Notes: a model not told the origin generated them from the letters alone. Positions 33,818-45,499 are shown, counted from the first letter of the stretch. The stretch is DNA of 64,000 nucleotides from Symbiodinium natans (GCA_905221605.1 CAJNDS010000469.1:743185-807184), one strand, 5' to 3'. Translations and numbers: made by a program.

Positions 33818-34954
33818 CTTAGGACGGGTATGAAAGGACGTGAATGGATGGATCCCTGACATATGAGGAAGGGGCTCATGTTGCCGCAAAGGCTGAGATC
33901 CATGTTGTGAGCGGACCATGCAGCTTTTCCTGAGAAACTCCCATGTGCATCGAGGCTTCTCCGGCGCCCTGCATGCCCAGCTCTTTCAGGAGCCGTTGAA
34001 GCCCGGAAGCGCATGTCAGCAGTTCGGCCCAAGGCCTGTCCTTCTTTCTAGAAGCCCCGAAGCTGCGCTGCTGCTGGAAGTCAAGACTGAGAAGCCTTCT
34101 GGCGAGGAGGCCGGCACCGAGAAAGGGCGTGCGTCCAAGGAAGAGAAGGCCAGTAACGTGCGGGGGCATGGATGGTGCATGAATGTTCACACAGCTCATA
34201 GCAGGAACTGTCAGTGTAATCATGCAGACATCCCGGAGCTATGTCTAGCATGATGCAGGCCCATACCAATTAGAGTTTTCGTGGGACAGGTTTGCGTTGA
34301 CAGGAGGCCACAGTAGCAGATGCAGCCTGCCCTTACTCCTCGACCCTGAACTGCGCAATGCTGAAGCTGGGGCCTTTTTGTTCTTGGGTGAGAGGCTGGC
34401 GCCCGAAAGGGCTGTCCAGCCATCGATGGGGGTCCACTCGGAAATCGCGGAATCACGCCTTCCAGGAGCCTGGCGAGAACAAAGGCAAACAGCAGCCGGA
34501 CTCGGACCCTCCCGATCGGGGGGGCACTTGGGTCAAGATCTCCAGTTCCAGGCTTTGGCGACTGTTGGAGCTCAGAAAGCAAGGGGGGGGGGGTCAAATT
34601 TGGGAGGGCGTTGGGGGTCTCGTTCAGCCTAAGTCAGAAGCCATGAGCGCCAGTGTTCCAATGGTGCAGGGTTGTCGCGGCTTTGTGGATGCAAGTTGCC
34701 ACCAAACCTTCTGGCAGAGGGTCTAGCATCGTCTAGGGATCCCGCAAGAATGGTGGCAGCCCCTGACCTTTTTCAAGAAGCCCTGGAAGTTTGCCCTGAA
34801 GCGCGAAACCCCTTTTGTGGGGAGGAGGGCGATGCCAACAAGGACAAGGGGCATCCGCCGAAGGAATCGCTCCGCAAGAAGGCCAAAGGGTGATGTTCGG
34901 ACGGAGTCCTTCAGTTTCCCCCGGAACCTCAATCCCCCCTCGTTTGCTGGACAG
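33818..34954 (+). other. charged exon candidates, unassigned
   Basis: Three short acidic and basic segments could be upstream exons of the next gene: about 34080-34160 (EVKTEKPSGEEAGTEKGRAS), 34465-34510 (FQEPGENKGKQQPDSDPP) and 34770-34893 (GEEGDANKDKGHPPKESLRK). No start codon can be chosen. Confidence 0.3.
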
Positions 34955-37900
34955 TTTGGCCTTGCCGACGGTGGCTACGACGAACGTGTCGCCGCATTGG
35001 AGGATGCCGCCAACACAGAAGCAAAGTACGCGAAGGCGCTGGAGCTGTCTGGCGGAGAGCAAGCACTTCGAAAGTACACGCAAATGAGCAGCCCGGCTGT
35101 GCACAAGCATTGGGAGGCTGTAGGTAGGTGTAGCTGGAATTCACGAGAAGCGGAGCTCTTGTGTCCAAGCAGAGGGTGGATGCTGAGTGGGAATGAAGAG
35201 CGGAACATAGTGGAGCTGTCCTGGTCCTCTAGGTCATGGCAATGTGCATGATTGGGGGGCAGTCCCTAGAAAGATCCCTGAAACTTCGTCCTGCAAGTAG
35301 GGGGCTGTGGCCGTTTAGAAAGATGTTCTTTTCTCAGTGACCCGCCCTGAAAATTAAAAAAAAAACGCTCAAGCCGGGGCCCGAGGCGAGGAGCTGCAGA
35401 AGAAGTACGGCCTCCACGAAGCGCACCGGGCGCTGCTCCCGCCCGGCGAGCGCAACGCCCGCAGCATTAAGGCCCTGCGCCGGGAGAGGCTCTCCGAAGA
35501 AGCCCCAAGGGTGCCAGGGGCTTGGAGAGCCGTTTTTGGCTACTTGGAGCCAGGTGAACTTCCAGCCATTCTTCCGAACGCTGCCCGAGCTCTTCCAGTT
35601 TGCCGAAGAGGATCGCTTTTTCTTTGGCGGTGTGTTTTTTTGCAGCCCAGCCCCTTGTGCCACAAAGCTGCAACGAGGAGAAGCACCACTTCTTCGACCT
35701 GGTCAAGAAGGTGGCCAAGGCCACGAACGGGACCTACGCGGAGCCGCCGCTGAAAGGAGAAGAGCGTCGCTCGCCTTCAGGAAACGTTTATCCGACGACG
35801 CCGAGTTCTTGAGAGCCTGAAGATGATACTTGTGTGATGTTTGTGGGCGATCATCTGCGTGCAAGCTCCCAGTCTGAGGCTGCATCTCCAAAGCGAAGTT
35901 CAAGTATGTGGACAGCGCCGGCAGGGTCGAATGGTGCTGCCGGCAAGGAATTGAACGGAGTGGTCTGGAGAAAGGTGGGTGGGCCGGTGACATGGTTTGA
36001 TCGTCGGTTTTCGCAGCTACCCCAGCTAGAGCCAGCTTGTGTTGTTCTACTGGACTCTTTATAGAGGTTAGGAGAAGGAACTTGGCATCACTCCGTGCGC
36101 ACCCAACTTGCAAACTCACAAGCTGATTCTTCTGATGATGCGGTGAAGCAGAAAAGCTTCATCGGACCCTAGAGCGAAAGGCAGGGCGAGGTGGCAATGC
36201 TAGGTGAGAGCTTCAGTGACAAGAGGAGTGCCTACAGGCACCAATTTCATCAGCTGCTTTATCTTGGTCTTGATCTGCCAGGCACCGGCTCACGGACATC
36301 GTGCGTGACACCCTCATCTTCGAGAATTTGACAGACATGTACGCGGGCCTTCAGCTGATCGAGCAGGCCCTGGCGCCGCGCTTTGCCGGCTGACTTGCGC
36401 AGTGTAACTCGCAGGACCGAAGCGTGGAGATCGTGGAGCTGAACGACAGGCCCGGTGGATTCAGCTCATGCTCAGCTTGTGTGCTTGGCGCTTGCCCACT
36501 GTCCCCGAGCTGTGGTATCCCGAGGTTCCAGAAGAGCCTGGACGGCGGCTACCGCGACCTCCAGCTCACGGTTCGCGTAGGGAGCGGGCTCATGTGCGAG
36601 CTGCAGATGAATACGAAGTTCTTCCTCTACGTGAAGGACGGCGTGTTGTTTCAACTTCATCGTCTGCCTGCAGAAACAAGCTTGTCCCGCCATGCTCGCC
36701 AGAGAGAACCCACCTCGCACGTGGATGGCCTCTTTTTGTTTCGCGAATCCCTGCAGGAGACGAGCGGCCACCGTACCTTTGAGGTCAAGCGCCAGTTGGT
36801 GGCCGACGTCACAGCCAATGACACGGGCGGTACTACTAAGACTCTGGAGTGGGCTGCCAAGCAACCAGAGGCAGTTACGTCTAGCAGCTTTAGCCTGCTA
36901 AGTCTGTGGGGGTGCTCATTGAACGAACCAGTGCCGTGCAGCTTCTCCTGCTCGTGGGTTAAGCTTGGAGTGTGCAGATGCTTCGTGCCCGGAGGCTCTG
37001 CAGGATGTCTTGGCTGAGCGCAAGTCGCCCCTGCTGCACGTCGCGGCCGCGAAGGGAAACTCTGACCTGGTGCCGCCTGACCGGAAGCGAAGAACCGCAA
37101 CTGCTTCACGATCCGTGCCGGCTTCGGTGTGTCTGTATCCATTGAGATTGCCTTTGCTTTCAGATGGGGTTTCGCTCCTTTGCGGTTTCGCTCCTTTTTG
37201 CCTCCTTGGCCCCTGGAGAAATTACTCACTTGCTGTGATACACCGTTGCGCATGAACACTTGGCGCACAGTAAGGAGCCTGTTCCTCCAGCGCCGCGCCG
37301 ATGTCAACCTGACAGAGGACAAGACTGGGCGAACCGCCTTGCATGAGGCACTTCCCGCTTTTCCACATGGCATTTCCTCTTGGCCACTTGCTAAGAGCTT
37401 TCGGGAGCGCTCTGATCTTGCTTGAGAGTGTGTCAGGCGATGTACCAAGGCCGCTCTTGCGCCGCGTGGGCGCTGATCACGGCCGGTGCTGAACTAGATA
37501 CAAAGGACACTGAGCACCACACGGCTCTGACACTCGGCCGCTCTCCTGCACGTTGTGCACACTTATGAAGCTGAGTCAGGCCATTTGCCATGTGCAAACG
37601 ACTTGTGCAGGGCTGTGATCACCAGATGCAGTTGCCAGGGCTGTGGTCTGTCTTGACATCTTGAAGTGGATGGATGGGTCTTTGAGCTCCTTTTGTTTCT
37701 GGAAAGCTTGCACCAAAGGCCGTCTCGTGCAAAGAATGTTCCCTGAGAGCGAGCCGGTTGCAAGGTGGGCTTTGGGTTGCGAAAGGCGATGTCAATGCCG
37801 CTGGAAGCTGTGTCTTTGGCTGGGGCCGCGCTTGTCCAGGTGCGTGTGCATGCTGTCACAAAGGATGGGCGTGCAGGACCTGCAGGGCTCACCTGGTCTC

Positions 37901-38768
37901 GCAACTTGAGTTTCTGTGGCTACACTCTGCTTCGAGGAGCTGCAGCTCTCGACAAAGGCCTTCGAAGAGGAGGTGCGCCGCCGGCTGATGAACAGCTCCG
38001 AGTTGGTGACGCTGCCCGATCCTCAGCTGCTCTGCGTGCGCCGTTGTGAACGTGGTGAGCCTGAAGCTGAATGGATGCGGCCCAAGGGCGTTCGACGGCG
38101 ACGAGGCCAAGGTCCTCGAGAAGCTCCGGGACTGGAAAGACCCCGAGAGCCAGAACACGGAGGGCCAGCGGCCCTTGCACCAGGCGCAACTCTGCACAGA
38201 ACTCCCCACAGTGCCCTACACGTGCTCTCCTGAACTAGCTTCTTTTCTGCCAGGCTCTTGCGAGAGGCCACCTGAAGGTGGCAAGGCACCTGATGCTCTA
38301 CAAGGCCGATGTTTGGCAGAAGGCGAACGGCCGAACCGCGGTTTCCGTGGCGCTGGAGCACCCCGATGGCCTGCAGCTCCTCATCGACGCGCACAAGGAT
38401 GATGAGGCCAGGGCAGTGGAGAGTCCGTGCACCAACTGTTTTGCATTTGCATCGGGGCACCTTGCGTCTTGCCACCGGAGGACGCTTCCGACCTGATGTC
38501 AGGAAGCCAGGGGCTTTTGCTATTTTGCCATGCAATACGTGGCATGGCATGCCAGAGCCACGCCAGTCTGCAAGCCCCGCATGTGTAAGCAGAAAGGCAG
38601 CGAGGCCCTCTTCCGCGCCGCGCAAAAGCTGAAGGAGATGCGGGAGGCCCCCCCCTCCGTACTCCCGGGCTTTGGGAGAGTCAGATGCGGACGATGGCTG
38701 AAACGAGCACTGCGGCAGAGTTGATGCGCAGGCTGCGCAGCCGGATGCTGACGACCAGGGCGGCCTGA
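34955..38768 (+). CDS. RelA/SpoT-like domain protein with ankyrin repeats
   Basis: RelA/SpoT domains make or break guanosine tetraphosphate; ankyrin repeats bind proteins. Short exons in order: 34955-35123 (YDERVAALEDAANTEAKYAK), about 35385-35510 (EELQKKYGLHEAHRALLPPG), 35566-35620 (RTLPELFQFAEE), 35668-35755 (HHFFDLVKKVAKATNGTYAE), about 35885-35920 (AKFKYVDSAGRVEW), 36282-36350 (RLTDIVRDTLIFENLTDMYA), 36415-36450 (RSVEIVELNDR), about 36523-36635 (SLDGGYRDLQLTVRVGSGLM, then CELQMNTKFF) and 36755-36830 (SGHRTFEVKRQLVADVTAND). GYRDLQ and E-x-Q match the G-Y-(R/x)-S-L-H and E-x-Q region of the synthetase fold. Ankyrin exons follow: 36965-37065 (RKSPLLHVAAAKGNSDLV), 37263-37350 (RADVNLTEDKTGRTALHEAL), 37440-37535 (ALITAGAELDTKDTEHHTAL), 38090-38190 and 38255-38410 (LMLYKADVWQKANGRTAVSV). 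The gene ends MRTMAETSTAAELMRRLRSR ... TGA at 38768. Catalytic competence cannot be judged; several junctions seem to use GC or GA donors. Confidence 0.6.
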
Positions 38769-39049
38769 ATCCCAGCGATGCGCGAGTAAAGTCCTGCCGC
38801 GCGCGACGTGGGCAAGAGACGTGGGGAGCGAGTGTGACGAGTCTCGAAGTCTGCGTTTATCGCACGCGGTCTGCAGCAGACCTATGTATAGCACACATAT
38901 ATATATATATATGGTACCCCCCCCCCCCAGTGACCTACCCTTTTTCGCCTTGTCTCAAGTCACCCAGCTGCACTGCAAGCAAACTCGGTGTGCAGTATAG
39001 CGTATTTCCTAGGGCGTAGACTAAAATACAACTAAAATCGCATACACGG

Positions 39050-39300
39050 GACAGTAGAAAAACCAAAAATACCAAAACCAAAAAAACCAAAAAACCAAAA
39101 CCAAAAATACCAAAAAAACCAAAACCAAAAAAACCAAAACCAAAAAAACCAATTTTCCGGGACTCTCAGGAAATCCCTATGAGGCTTCTCCAAGAGTCCC
39201 GGAAAATTGTTTTTTTTGGTATTTTTGGTTTTTTTGGTTTTGGTTTTTTTGGTTTTTTTGGTTTTGGTATTTTTGGTTTTTTTGGTTTTGGTACTTTGGC
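39050..39300. repeat. large imperfect inverted repeat (foldback)
   Basis: The left arm is AACCAAAA-type repeats ending AATTTTCCGGGACTCTC; the right arm begins AAGAGTCCCGGAAAATTG and continues with GGTTTTGG-type repeats. Arms are about 105 bases with a spacer of about 20, so a long hairpin or cruciform is possible. It lies inside the AT-rich TIR element. Confidence 0.85.
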
Positions 39301-39377
39301 TTTTTGGTTCGCCTTCACGGTCACGAGGCAACAACTACGCTTTTTTAAGTGTGCTTATGCTAATTGTGCTTTTCAGA

Positions 39378-40760
39378 AATAGTATACAAGTGGTCTTTCT
39401 AGTGCTTCAGAACTATTTGTTTCGTTATTATGTAAGTAGAGCCGCTAGTGTTTAGTGCCTCTTTTGGTTGTACTCAAGTGTAGTAGGCCTTATTCAGCCA
39501 TTACTTGGTGCTCTGGTAGCTCCATTCGCATGGATTATATTTGCCTGGTAAATGCGATTAATTATCTAGAAGCAGCATTTGCAATACTTGTCTTGAGAAA
39601 AAGCATTTATTGCTTAGAATTGTTTGCTTAAAAAGTGACTCCTACTCGTCCAGGAATACCCCAAAACCCTATAATCCAAACTTTACCAGAGATTCTCCTG
39701 AAAAGCTTGCGCTTTTGGATGTTTTTATGTATTTGTGAATTTGCTTGTGTATGGCCTTCACTAAGTACTTTTCTAGGATTCTTGTGCATTTGTTAAGCCT
39801 GATTGTGCAAGTTGCGTTTTTCAAGCATAGTATATATGTGGTCTTTATTGAATACTTCAGACATCTTTGTTTCATCGGAGTGTAAGTAGAACCGCTTCTA
39901 TTTCCATTATTGTGCATCTTTAAGCTTGCTCATGCAAATTGTGCTTTTCAGACATAGTATATAAGTGGTCTTTAGTGAATATTTCAGCAATCTTTGTCTC
40001 ATTGTTATGTAGGTAGAACCGTTTCCATTTCCGCAAGTGTTTATTTCGTATTTGGTTGAGTATGGTCCTTTAAATAGTATTCACTTGAGTCAAATTGGGC
40101 TATTTGCTTAAGAATTCCTCTAGTAGTTAAATTCGCATAGAATGAATACTTCAAAAAATTGTTTCATGAATATGTAAACATAAGGTGTTTCATTTGACTT
40201 TGCAGATAGTACTTCAATAATACTTTGCCTGGTATAAACACAACTGTTTCAATGCATTAGTTGCTCAACAAAGCACTATTTGCCCTTTAAACCACACTTT
40301 GCCATATTTTGGTTGAATATGGTGCTTCTTTCGTATTTTGGTTGAGTATGGTCCTTTAAATGGTATTCACTTGAGTCAAATTGGGCTATTTGCTTAAAAA
40401 TTTTAATTACTCTAGTAGCTAAATTCGCATAAAATGATTATTTCAAAAAGAAAAACGATTCATGAATATGTAAACATAAGGTATTTCAGTGGACTTTTCA
40501 GAGAGCATACTTTGCCTAGTACAAACACAATAGTATAAATACAGTATTTACACTTTAAACGCACACTTTGCCATTTTTTGGTTGAAAATGGTGTTTATTT
40601 CGTATCTTGGTTGAGTATGCTCCTTTAAATAGTATTCACTTGAGTCAAATTGGGCTCTTTGCTGAATAATTACTCTAGTAGCTAAATTCGCATAGAACCA
40701 AGAAAAAATTTTCACTATTTGATTAATACTTTGCCTCGTACAAACACAATTGTATAAATA
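39378..40760. repeat. diverged internal repeats of the AT-rich element
   Basis: A block with AGTATATAAGTGGTCTTT and a TAAGTAGAACCGCT end occurs at about 39378, 39828 and 39953. A second block with TTGGTTGAGTATGGTCCTTT and TCACTTGAGTCAAATTGGGC occurs at about 40050, 40340 and 40605. Confidence 0.8.
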
Positions 40761-41115
40761 AATTTGTTGCTCAACAAAACATTAATTGCCCTTGAAACGC
40801 ACAATTTGCATAGAAAAACACTGATCTAAACATCTAAAAACAGCATTGTCCGCTTCAGATTCAAAATGTAGATTCTTCCAATGCTAGCTTATCGGGGTCT
40901 GTGAGGTGGGTGTCCCAGTAACTGTCCTTCACTACCCGGTGATTAACTACGCGACTTTTGGGCCTTCTTTGTTATTTTTTGTTAAAAAGGCCTAAAAAGG
41001 CCTAAAAAGGGTAGGTCGCTGGGGGGGGGGTAGCATATATATACATATGTGTGCAAAATGTATATATATATATATACATATAGATATAGGTTTGGCGCGA
41101 TCTGGTACATGAGAG

Positions 41116-41433
41116 CGGGACAAGGCGTGCCGGCGCTGCACCTGGCCGCCGCCACGGGCGACGTGGAAGTCCTCAGGGAGCTGCTGGACAAGGGCCAGGA
41201 CAAGGCCACGCTGCCTTTTTGCAGGTTGAGTCTCCTTTTCCCCTATTTGTCCTTCCCTGGTTGGAGCTTCATGCCAGGATGCCAAGGACCACAAAGGTGT
41301 GGAGCTCAGCTTCCGGCGCACGCTCCACCCATGTCCGCGACAAGCGCTCCGAGGCTACACGGCCCTGATGGTGGCTGCCAGGCATGGCAGGGTGGAGTGC
41401 TTCACGGAGCTGCTCCAGCGCGACGCGGACAAG
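41116..41433 (+). CDS. ankyrin-repeat exons
   Basis: Exon 41116-41204 reads GVPALHLAAATGDVEVLREL and LDKGQDK with a GC donor. Exon 41354-41433 (acceptor CCGAG|GC, donor AAG|GTGCCT) reads GYTALMVAARHGRVECFTEL and LQRDADK. Both are standard ankyrin helices. They lie just after the AT-rich element, so they may belong to the gene ending at 38768, to a separate gene, or to a remnant of the tandem cluster downstream. No further exon is found before 41724. Confidence 0.65.
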
Positions 41434-41723
41434 GTGCCTCTCTCGGGTTTCGCCCATGTCCCAGCCTTAAGCCTGGGACGGCAGCAGGATGCCAGCACAG
41501 ACTCCACTTGTTGTGGAATGGAGTGAAGGCAGTTGTCAGGCCACTGTCCCGTGTCGACAGAAAAGAACATGAACTATAGAGCCGCATGGCCAAAGAACGT
41601 TGTCCAGATCGTTGGACCAGTCAGCTAGTTACTTCCCGAGAGTCTAACATTACATGCGGGTTTACGAAGGTACGGAACCCTAATATACACCCCCCCCCCC
41701 AATCCCTAACGATAATTAAGGGA

Positions 41724-41782
41724 CACCCTAAACCTTTTACCCTGAAGCTCTAAACCCTAAACCCTTTACCCCAAACCCTACA
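41724..41782 (-). repeat. degenerate CCCTAAA array
   Basis: CCTTTTACC and CCCTAAA variants. Confidence 0.8.
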
Positions 41783-41984
41783 GGGCTATGGGGTAGAGGG
41801 CTGGGGTAAGGGGCGGAGGGGTGGGGGGAGGAGGGGCTTTGGGGTTGGGCGGTTGGGGCATTTTGGAGCTCGCGTCCCAAGCTCGAGTTTTGGGTTGGCA
41901 ACACGTCTCTAAACCGTGAATTTGCGGTTTTGTTTTGTTCCCGAAAGCTTCAGCGAAGGGTTCTTCGGAAAAAAAACGTTAGCC

Positions 41985-42115
41985 CTACCACACTACCACA
42001 CACTCACACTACCATCACCACACTACAATCACCACACTACCATCACCACACTCCAATCACCACTACCATCACCACACTCCAATCACCACACTCCACACTA
42101 CCATCACATCACCTC
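41985..42115. repeat. CACACTACCATCAC-type minisatellite
   Basis: Irregular repeats of ACCATCACCACACT and related units. Confidence 0.9.
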
Positions 42116-42169
42116 CTCTATTAAATTCTCTCTTATTTCTTAGGCTGGGGTGGGTTTCGCCGCGGCTAG

Positions 42170-42562
42170 CGCGATGCACCCCTCTGCGGGGATCGTGCGT
42201 GTCGGGGCGCTCCCGCTGTGCGTTTTTGCGCATGTGATTTGTCGCCGCGCACCCTCTGCGGGGATCGTGCGTGTCGGAGCGCTCCCGCTGTGCGTTTTTG
42301 CGCATGTGGATTTGTCGCCGCGCACCCTCTGCGGGGATCGTGCGTGTCGGAGCGCTCCCGCTGTGCGTTTTTGCGCATGTGGATTTGTCGCCGCGCACCC
42401 TCTGCGGGGATCGTGCGTGTCGGAGCGCTCCCGCTGTGCGTTTTTGCGCATTTACAACTTGCTTCGCACACCCTCTGCGGGGATCGTGCGTGTCGGAGCG
42501 CTCCCGCTGTGCGTTTTTGCGTATTTTCAAGCGTGGTCGTGCACCCTCTGCGGGGATCGTGC
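42170..42562. repeat. six-copy tandem repeat, unit about 72 bp
   Basis: Each unit contains CCCTCTGCGGGGATCGTGCG, TGTCGGAGCGCTCCCGCTGT and GCGTTTTTGCG. The last bases of the unit vary between copies. Confidence 0.95.
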
Positions 42563-42567
42563 GTGTC

Positions 42568-43235
42568 GGACCCTTCCTCACCTCTTCCTCTCCTCTTCCT
42601 CTGCTCTTCTTTTCCTCTTCCTCTCCTCTTCCTCTCCTCTTCTTTTCCTCTTCCTCTCTTCTTCCTCTCCTCTTCCTCTCCTCTTCCTCTCCTCTTCCTC
42701 TCCTCTTCCTCTCCTCTTCCTCTCCTCTTCCTCTCCTCTTCCTCTCCTCTTCCTCTCCTCTCCTCTTCTCTCCTCTTCCTCTCCTCTTCCTCTCCTCTTC
42801 CTCTCCTCTTCCTCTCCTCCTCTCCTCTTCCTCTTCCTCTTCCTCTGCTCTTCCTCTCCTCTTCCTCTCTTCTCTCCCTCTCCTCTTCCTCTCCTCTTCT
42901 CTCCTCTTCTTTTCCTCTTCCTCTCCTCTTCCTCTCCTCTTCCTCTCCTCTTCCTCTCCTTCTTCCTCTCCTCTTCCCTCTCCTCTTCCTCTCTCTTCTC
43001 TTCTTCTCTTCTTCTTTTCCTCTTCCTCTCCTCTTCTTCCTCTCCTCTTCTTCCTCTTCCTCTCCTCTTCTCTCCCTCTTCCTCTCCTCTTCCTCTCCTC
43101 TTCCTCTCCTCTCCTCTTCCTCTCCTCTTCCTCTGCTCTTCCTCTTCTCTTCCTCTCCTCTTCCTCTCCTCTTCCTCTCCTCTTCCTCTCCTCTTCCTCT
43201 CCTCTTCCTCTGCTCTTCTTTTCTTCTTCCTCTCC
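42568..43235. repeat. 670-bp homopyrimidine tract (TCCTCTTCC)n
   Basis: Almost only C and T on the + strand, with units of TCCTCTTCCTC. A mirror-repeat tract of this length can form triplex DNA. Frames are open on both strands because the repeat has no stop codons. Confidence 0.97.
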
Positions 43236-43655
43236 TGGAAAGTCGACTTTTGTAGTACAAACGTAGTACGCCGCGGACGCCCGGAGCTGCCGTGGCTGGA
43301 AAGTCGACTTTTTGCAGTACAAACGTAGTACGCCGCGGACGCCCGGAGCTGCCGTGGCTGGAAAGTCGACTTTTTGTAGTACAAATGTAGTACGCCGCGG
43401 ACGCCCGGAGCTGCCGTAGCTGGAAAGTCGACTTTTTGTAGTACAAACGTAGTACGCCGCGGACGCCAGGAGCTGCCGTAGCTGGAAAGTCGACTTTTTG
43501 TAGTACAAACGTAGTACTTGTAGTACAAACGTAGTACGCCGCGGACGCCCGGAGCTGCTGTGGCTGGAAAGTCGACTTTTTGTAGTACAAACGTAGTACG
43601 CCGCGGACGCCCGGAGCTGCCGTAGCTGGAAAGTCGACTTTTTGTAGTACAAACT
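43236..43655. repeat. 62-bp tandem repeat, about seven copies
   Basis: Unit: CTGGAAAGTCGACTTTTTG, TAGTACAAACGTAGTACGCC and GCGGACGCCCGGAGCTGCCG. It includes the palindromes GTCGAC and GTAC. One unit near 43500 has an extra partial copy. Confidence 0.95.
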
Positions 43656-44290
43656 CTGGGGCTTCGAAAACCTCACAAACACCGTGGGCGCGGAACTCTG
43701 GAGCTTCGAAAACCTCGCAAATACCGTGGGCGCGGAACTCTGGGGCTTCGACAACGTCCAAAATCCGTGGGCGCGGAACTCATGGGGCTTCGAAAACGTC
43801 GCAAATACCGTGGGCGCGGAACTCTGGGGCTTCGAAAACCTCGCAAATACCGTGGGCGCGGAACTCCGGGGCTTCGAAAACCTCACAAACACCGTGGGCG
43901 CGGAACTCTGGAGCTTCGAAAACCTCGCAAATACCGTGGGCGCGGAACTCTGGGGCTTCGACAACGTCCAAAATCCGTGGGCGCGGAACTCATGGGGCTT
44001 CGAAAACGTCGCAAATACCGTGGGCGCGGAACTCTGGGGCTTCGAAAATCGCAAATACCGTGGGCGCGGAACTCTGCTTCGAAATCGCAAATACCGTGGG
44101 CGCGGAACTCCGGGGCTTCGAAAACCTCGCAAATACCGTGGGCGCGGAACTCATGGGGCTTCGAAAACGTCGCAAATACCGTGGGCGCGGAACTCTGGGG
44201 CTTCGAAAACCTCGCAAATACCGTGGGCGCGGAACTCCGGGGCTTCGAAAACCTCGCAAACACTGTGGGCGCGGAACTCTGGAGCTTCGA
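43656..44290 (+). repeat. 42-bp tandem repeat with 210-bp higher-order period
   Basis: About 15 units of TGGGGCTTCGAAAACCTCGC plus AAATACCGTGGGCGCGGAAC. The + frame repeats LWGFENLANTVGAE (14 residues). A five-unit block starting at 43658 recurs at 43868 with the same variants, so the amplification is hierarchical. No independent sign of coding. Confidence 0.95.
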
Positions 44291-44299
44291 AAACGGCGC

Positions 44300-45040
44300 A
44301 GCAAATAGCGCGACGGCTCTCGTGTGGGCGCGCAATCATTGCGGATGACATCTTGTCCTGCGCTCATGCAGAGCTATGCTTTGATCTGTTCACAACATGG
44401 CAGCAGGCGCCTCAGGCCATGTGGGACTTTTGCATGCTGGCATGTGTACGTGGTATCACCCCATTGCCGTCATCGCGCTACCATCGCCTCAGCTATACAC
44501 GGCCTCTCTACACTGCCTATTCTATTCCATCTTCTTTGCGTTTCGCGTCCTTTTCGCTGTCGACGCGACATCTGCTTCCTATCCTACTACACCACACCAC
44601 GATCACCGCACTGACAACACAACCAACTCTACGTGTCAGTTGATATCTTCGCACTGATTGCTTTCGGGATAATCGGTGTCTAGTTTTTTTTTTGGGGGGG
44701 GTGGGGGGGGGGAGAGGGGGGTTTGGGGTAGGGAGGGCACTGTTTGTTTTTTGGGCGGGGTGGGGGTGGGGGTAGGGGAGTAGGGTGTAGGGGGGGGTAG
44801 GCGCTCGACCCAACAGTGGGGGTGGATGGGTTGTACAGGGTAGATATGGGTTCTAAGGAGTCCTTTTTTGAGCCAAGGAACGGTGCAACTTAAGATGCTG
44901 GGGGTTGAGGCGGCAAGAAATTTGGCAAAAGGTTTTTGAAACCACAGAGCTTCGACCGGGCTGTGCGGGATGCCAGGAGATAGGCAACTCAGGGCTTGAA
45001 GATCGCACGATCAGCACACAAGAACCACGCAATCACCACA
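44300..45040. other. no gene seen; G-rich tract
   Basis: 44690-44800 is strongly G-rich on the + strand. Nothing else supportable. Confidence 0.5.
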
Positions 45041-45421
45041 CACTCACCATGGGTGCCCTCGATCTGGGGTGTTCTTTGAGGCGTCGCAAGATACTCAATT
45101 TTTCTTAAACGCAAATGAGTGCAGCAACAGTCGGCGCCTCTCCTGCCGCCACACTCGGGAGCCCCGCCCGCCAGGAGGCCCGTGACGAAGATGGCAGGGG
45201 CCTCGGAGGGACGGGTGCTGGCAGAGCTTGGAGTTGATGAGAGTTGAGAAGTTGAGAAGTTGTACCAAGTTGGAGAGATTCACAGAAGGCTGTAGTGCAT
45301 CCCGCATCCGACTTGTGCGAGTTCCCATTGCCTCCATGGGGGTCCTCAAGGCCGCCTGGGGAGTCCGACGCCTCTGTCACGTGGGCGAAGGTGTAGAGAG
45401 AGACGCCCCCGAGTCCGAGGC

Positions 45422-45499
45422 CGGACGGCGCTGATGCTCGCTGCCGATTGTGGCAAGCGAGACTGCCTGGAAGCGCTCCTGCAAGCGGGAGCGGACAAG
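45422..45499 (+). CDS. ankyrin module, unit 1
   Basis: RTALMLAADCGKRDCLEALL then QAGADK, behind an AG|GC acceptor-like site (CCGAG|GCCGG) and before a GC donor-like AAG|GCC. Confidence 0.6.

Larger units (their letters stand above)
38891..41054. mobile_element. AT-rich TIR element (non-autonomous)
   Basis: A 2.16-kb AT-rich island in G+C-rich DNA, bounded by inverted repeats. The left end (38891-38945) reads GCACACATAT, an AT run, poly-C, GTGACCTACCCTTTTT; the right end (41004-41054) is its reverse complement with AGGGTAGGTCGC, poly-G and ATATGTGTGC. No transposase or other long ORF is inside. It separates the end of the RelA/SpoT-ankyrin gene from further ankyrin exons. An A-T-G-T-A-T-A-like sequence occurs outside both ends and may be a target duplication. 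Confidence 0.7.

Noticed and set aside
39669-39917. 82-codon minus-strand frame in the AT-rich element
   Set aside because: It overlaps diverged direct repeats, has no recognisable content and no support from the second repeat copy.
42069-44132. 687-codon open frame on the minus strand and several 300-390-codon frames on the + strand
   Set aside because: All are made of the tandem repeats at 42.1-44.3 kb. Frames are open on both strands at once, and two repeat units (62 and about 72 bases) are not fixed in codon phase.
43656-44290. CRISPR-like direct repeats
   Set aside because: Units are contiguous with no unique spacers and show a higher-order satellite pattern.
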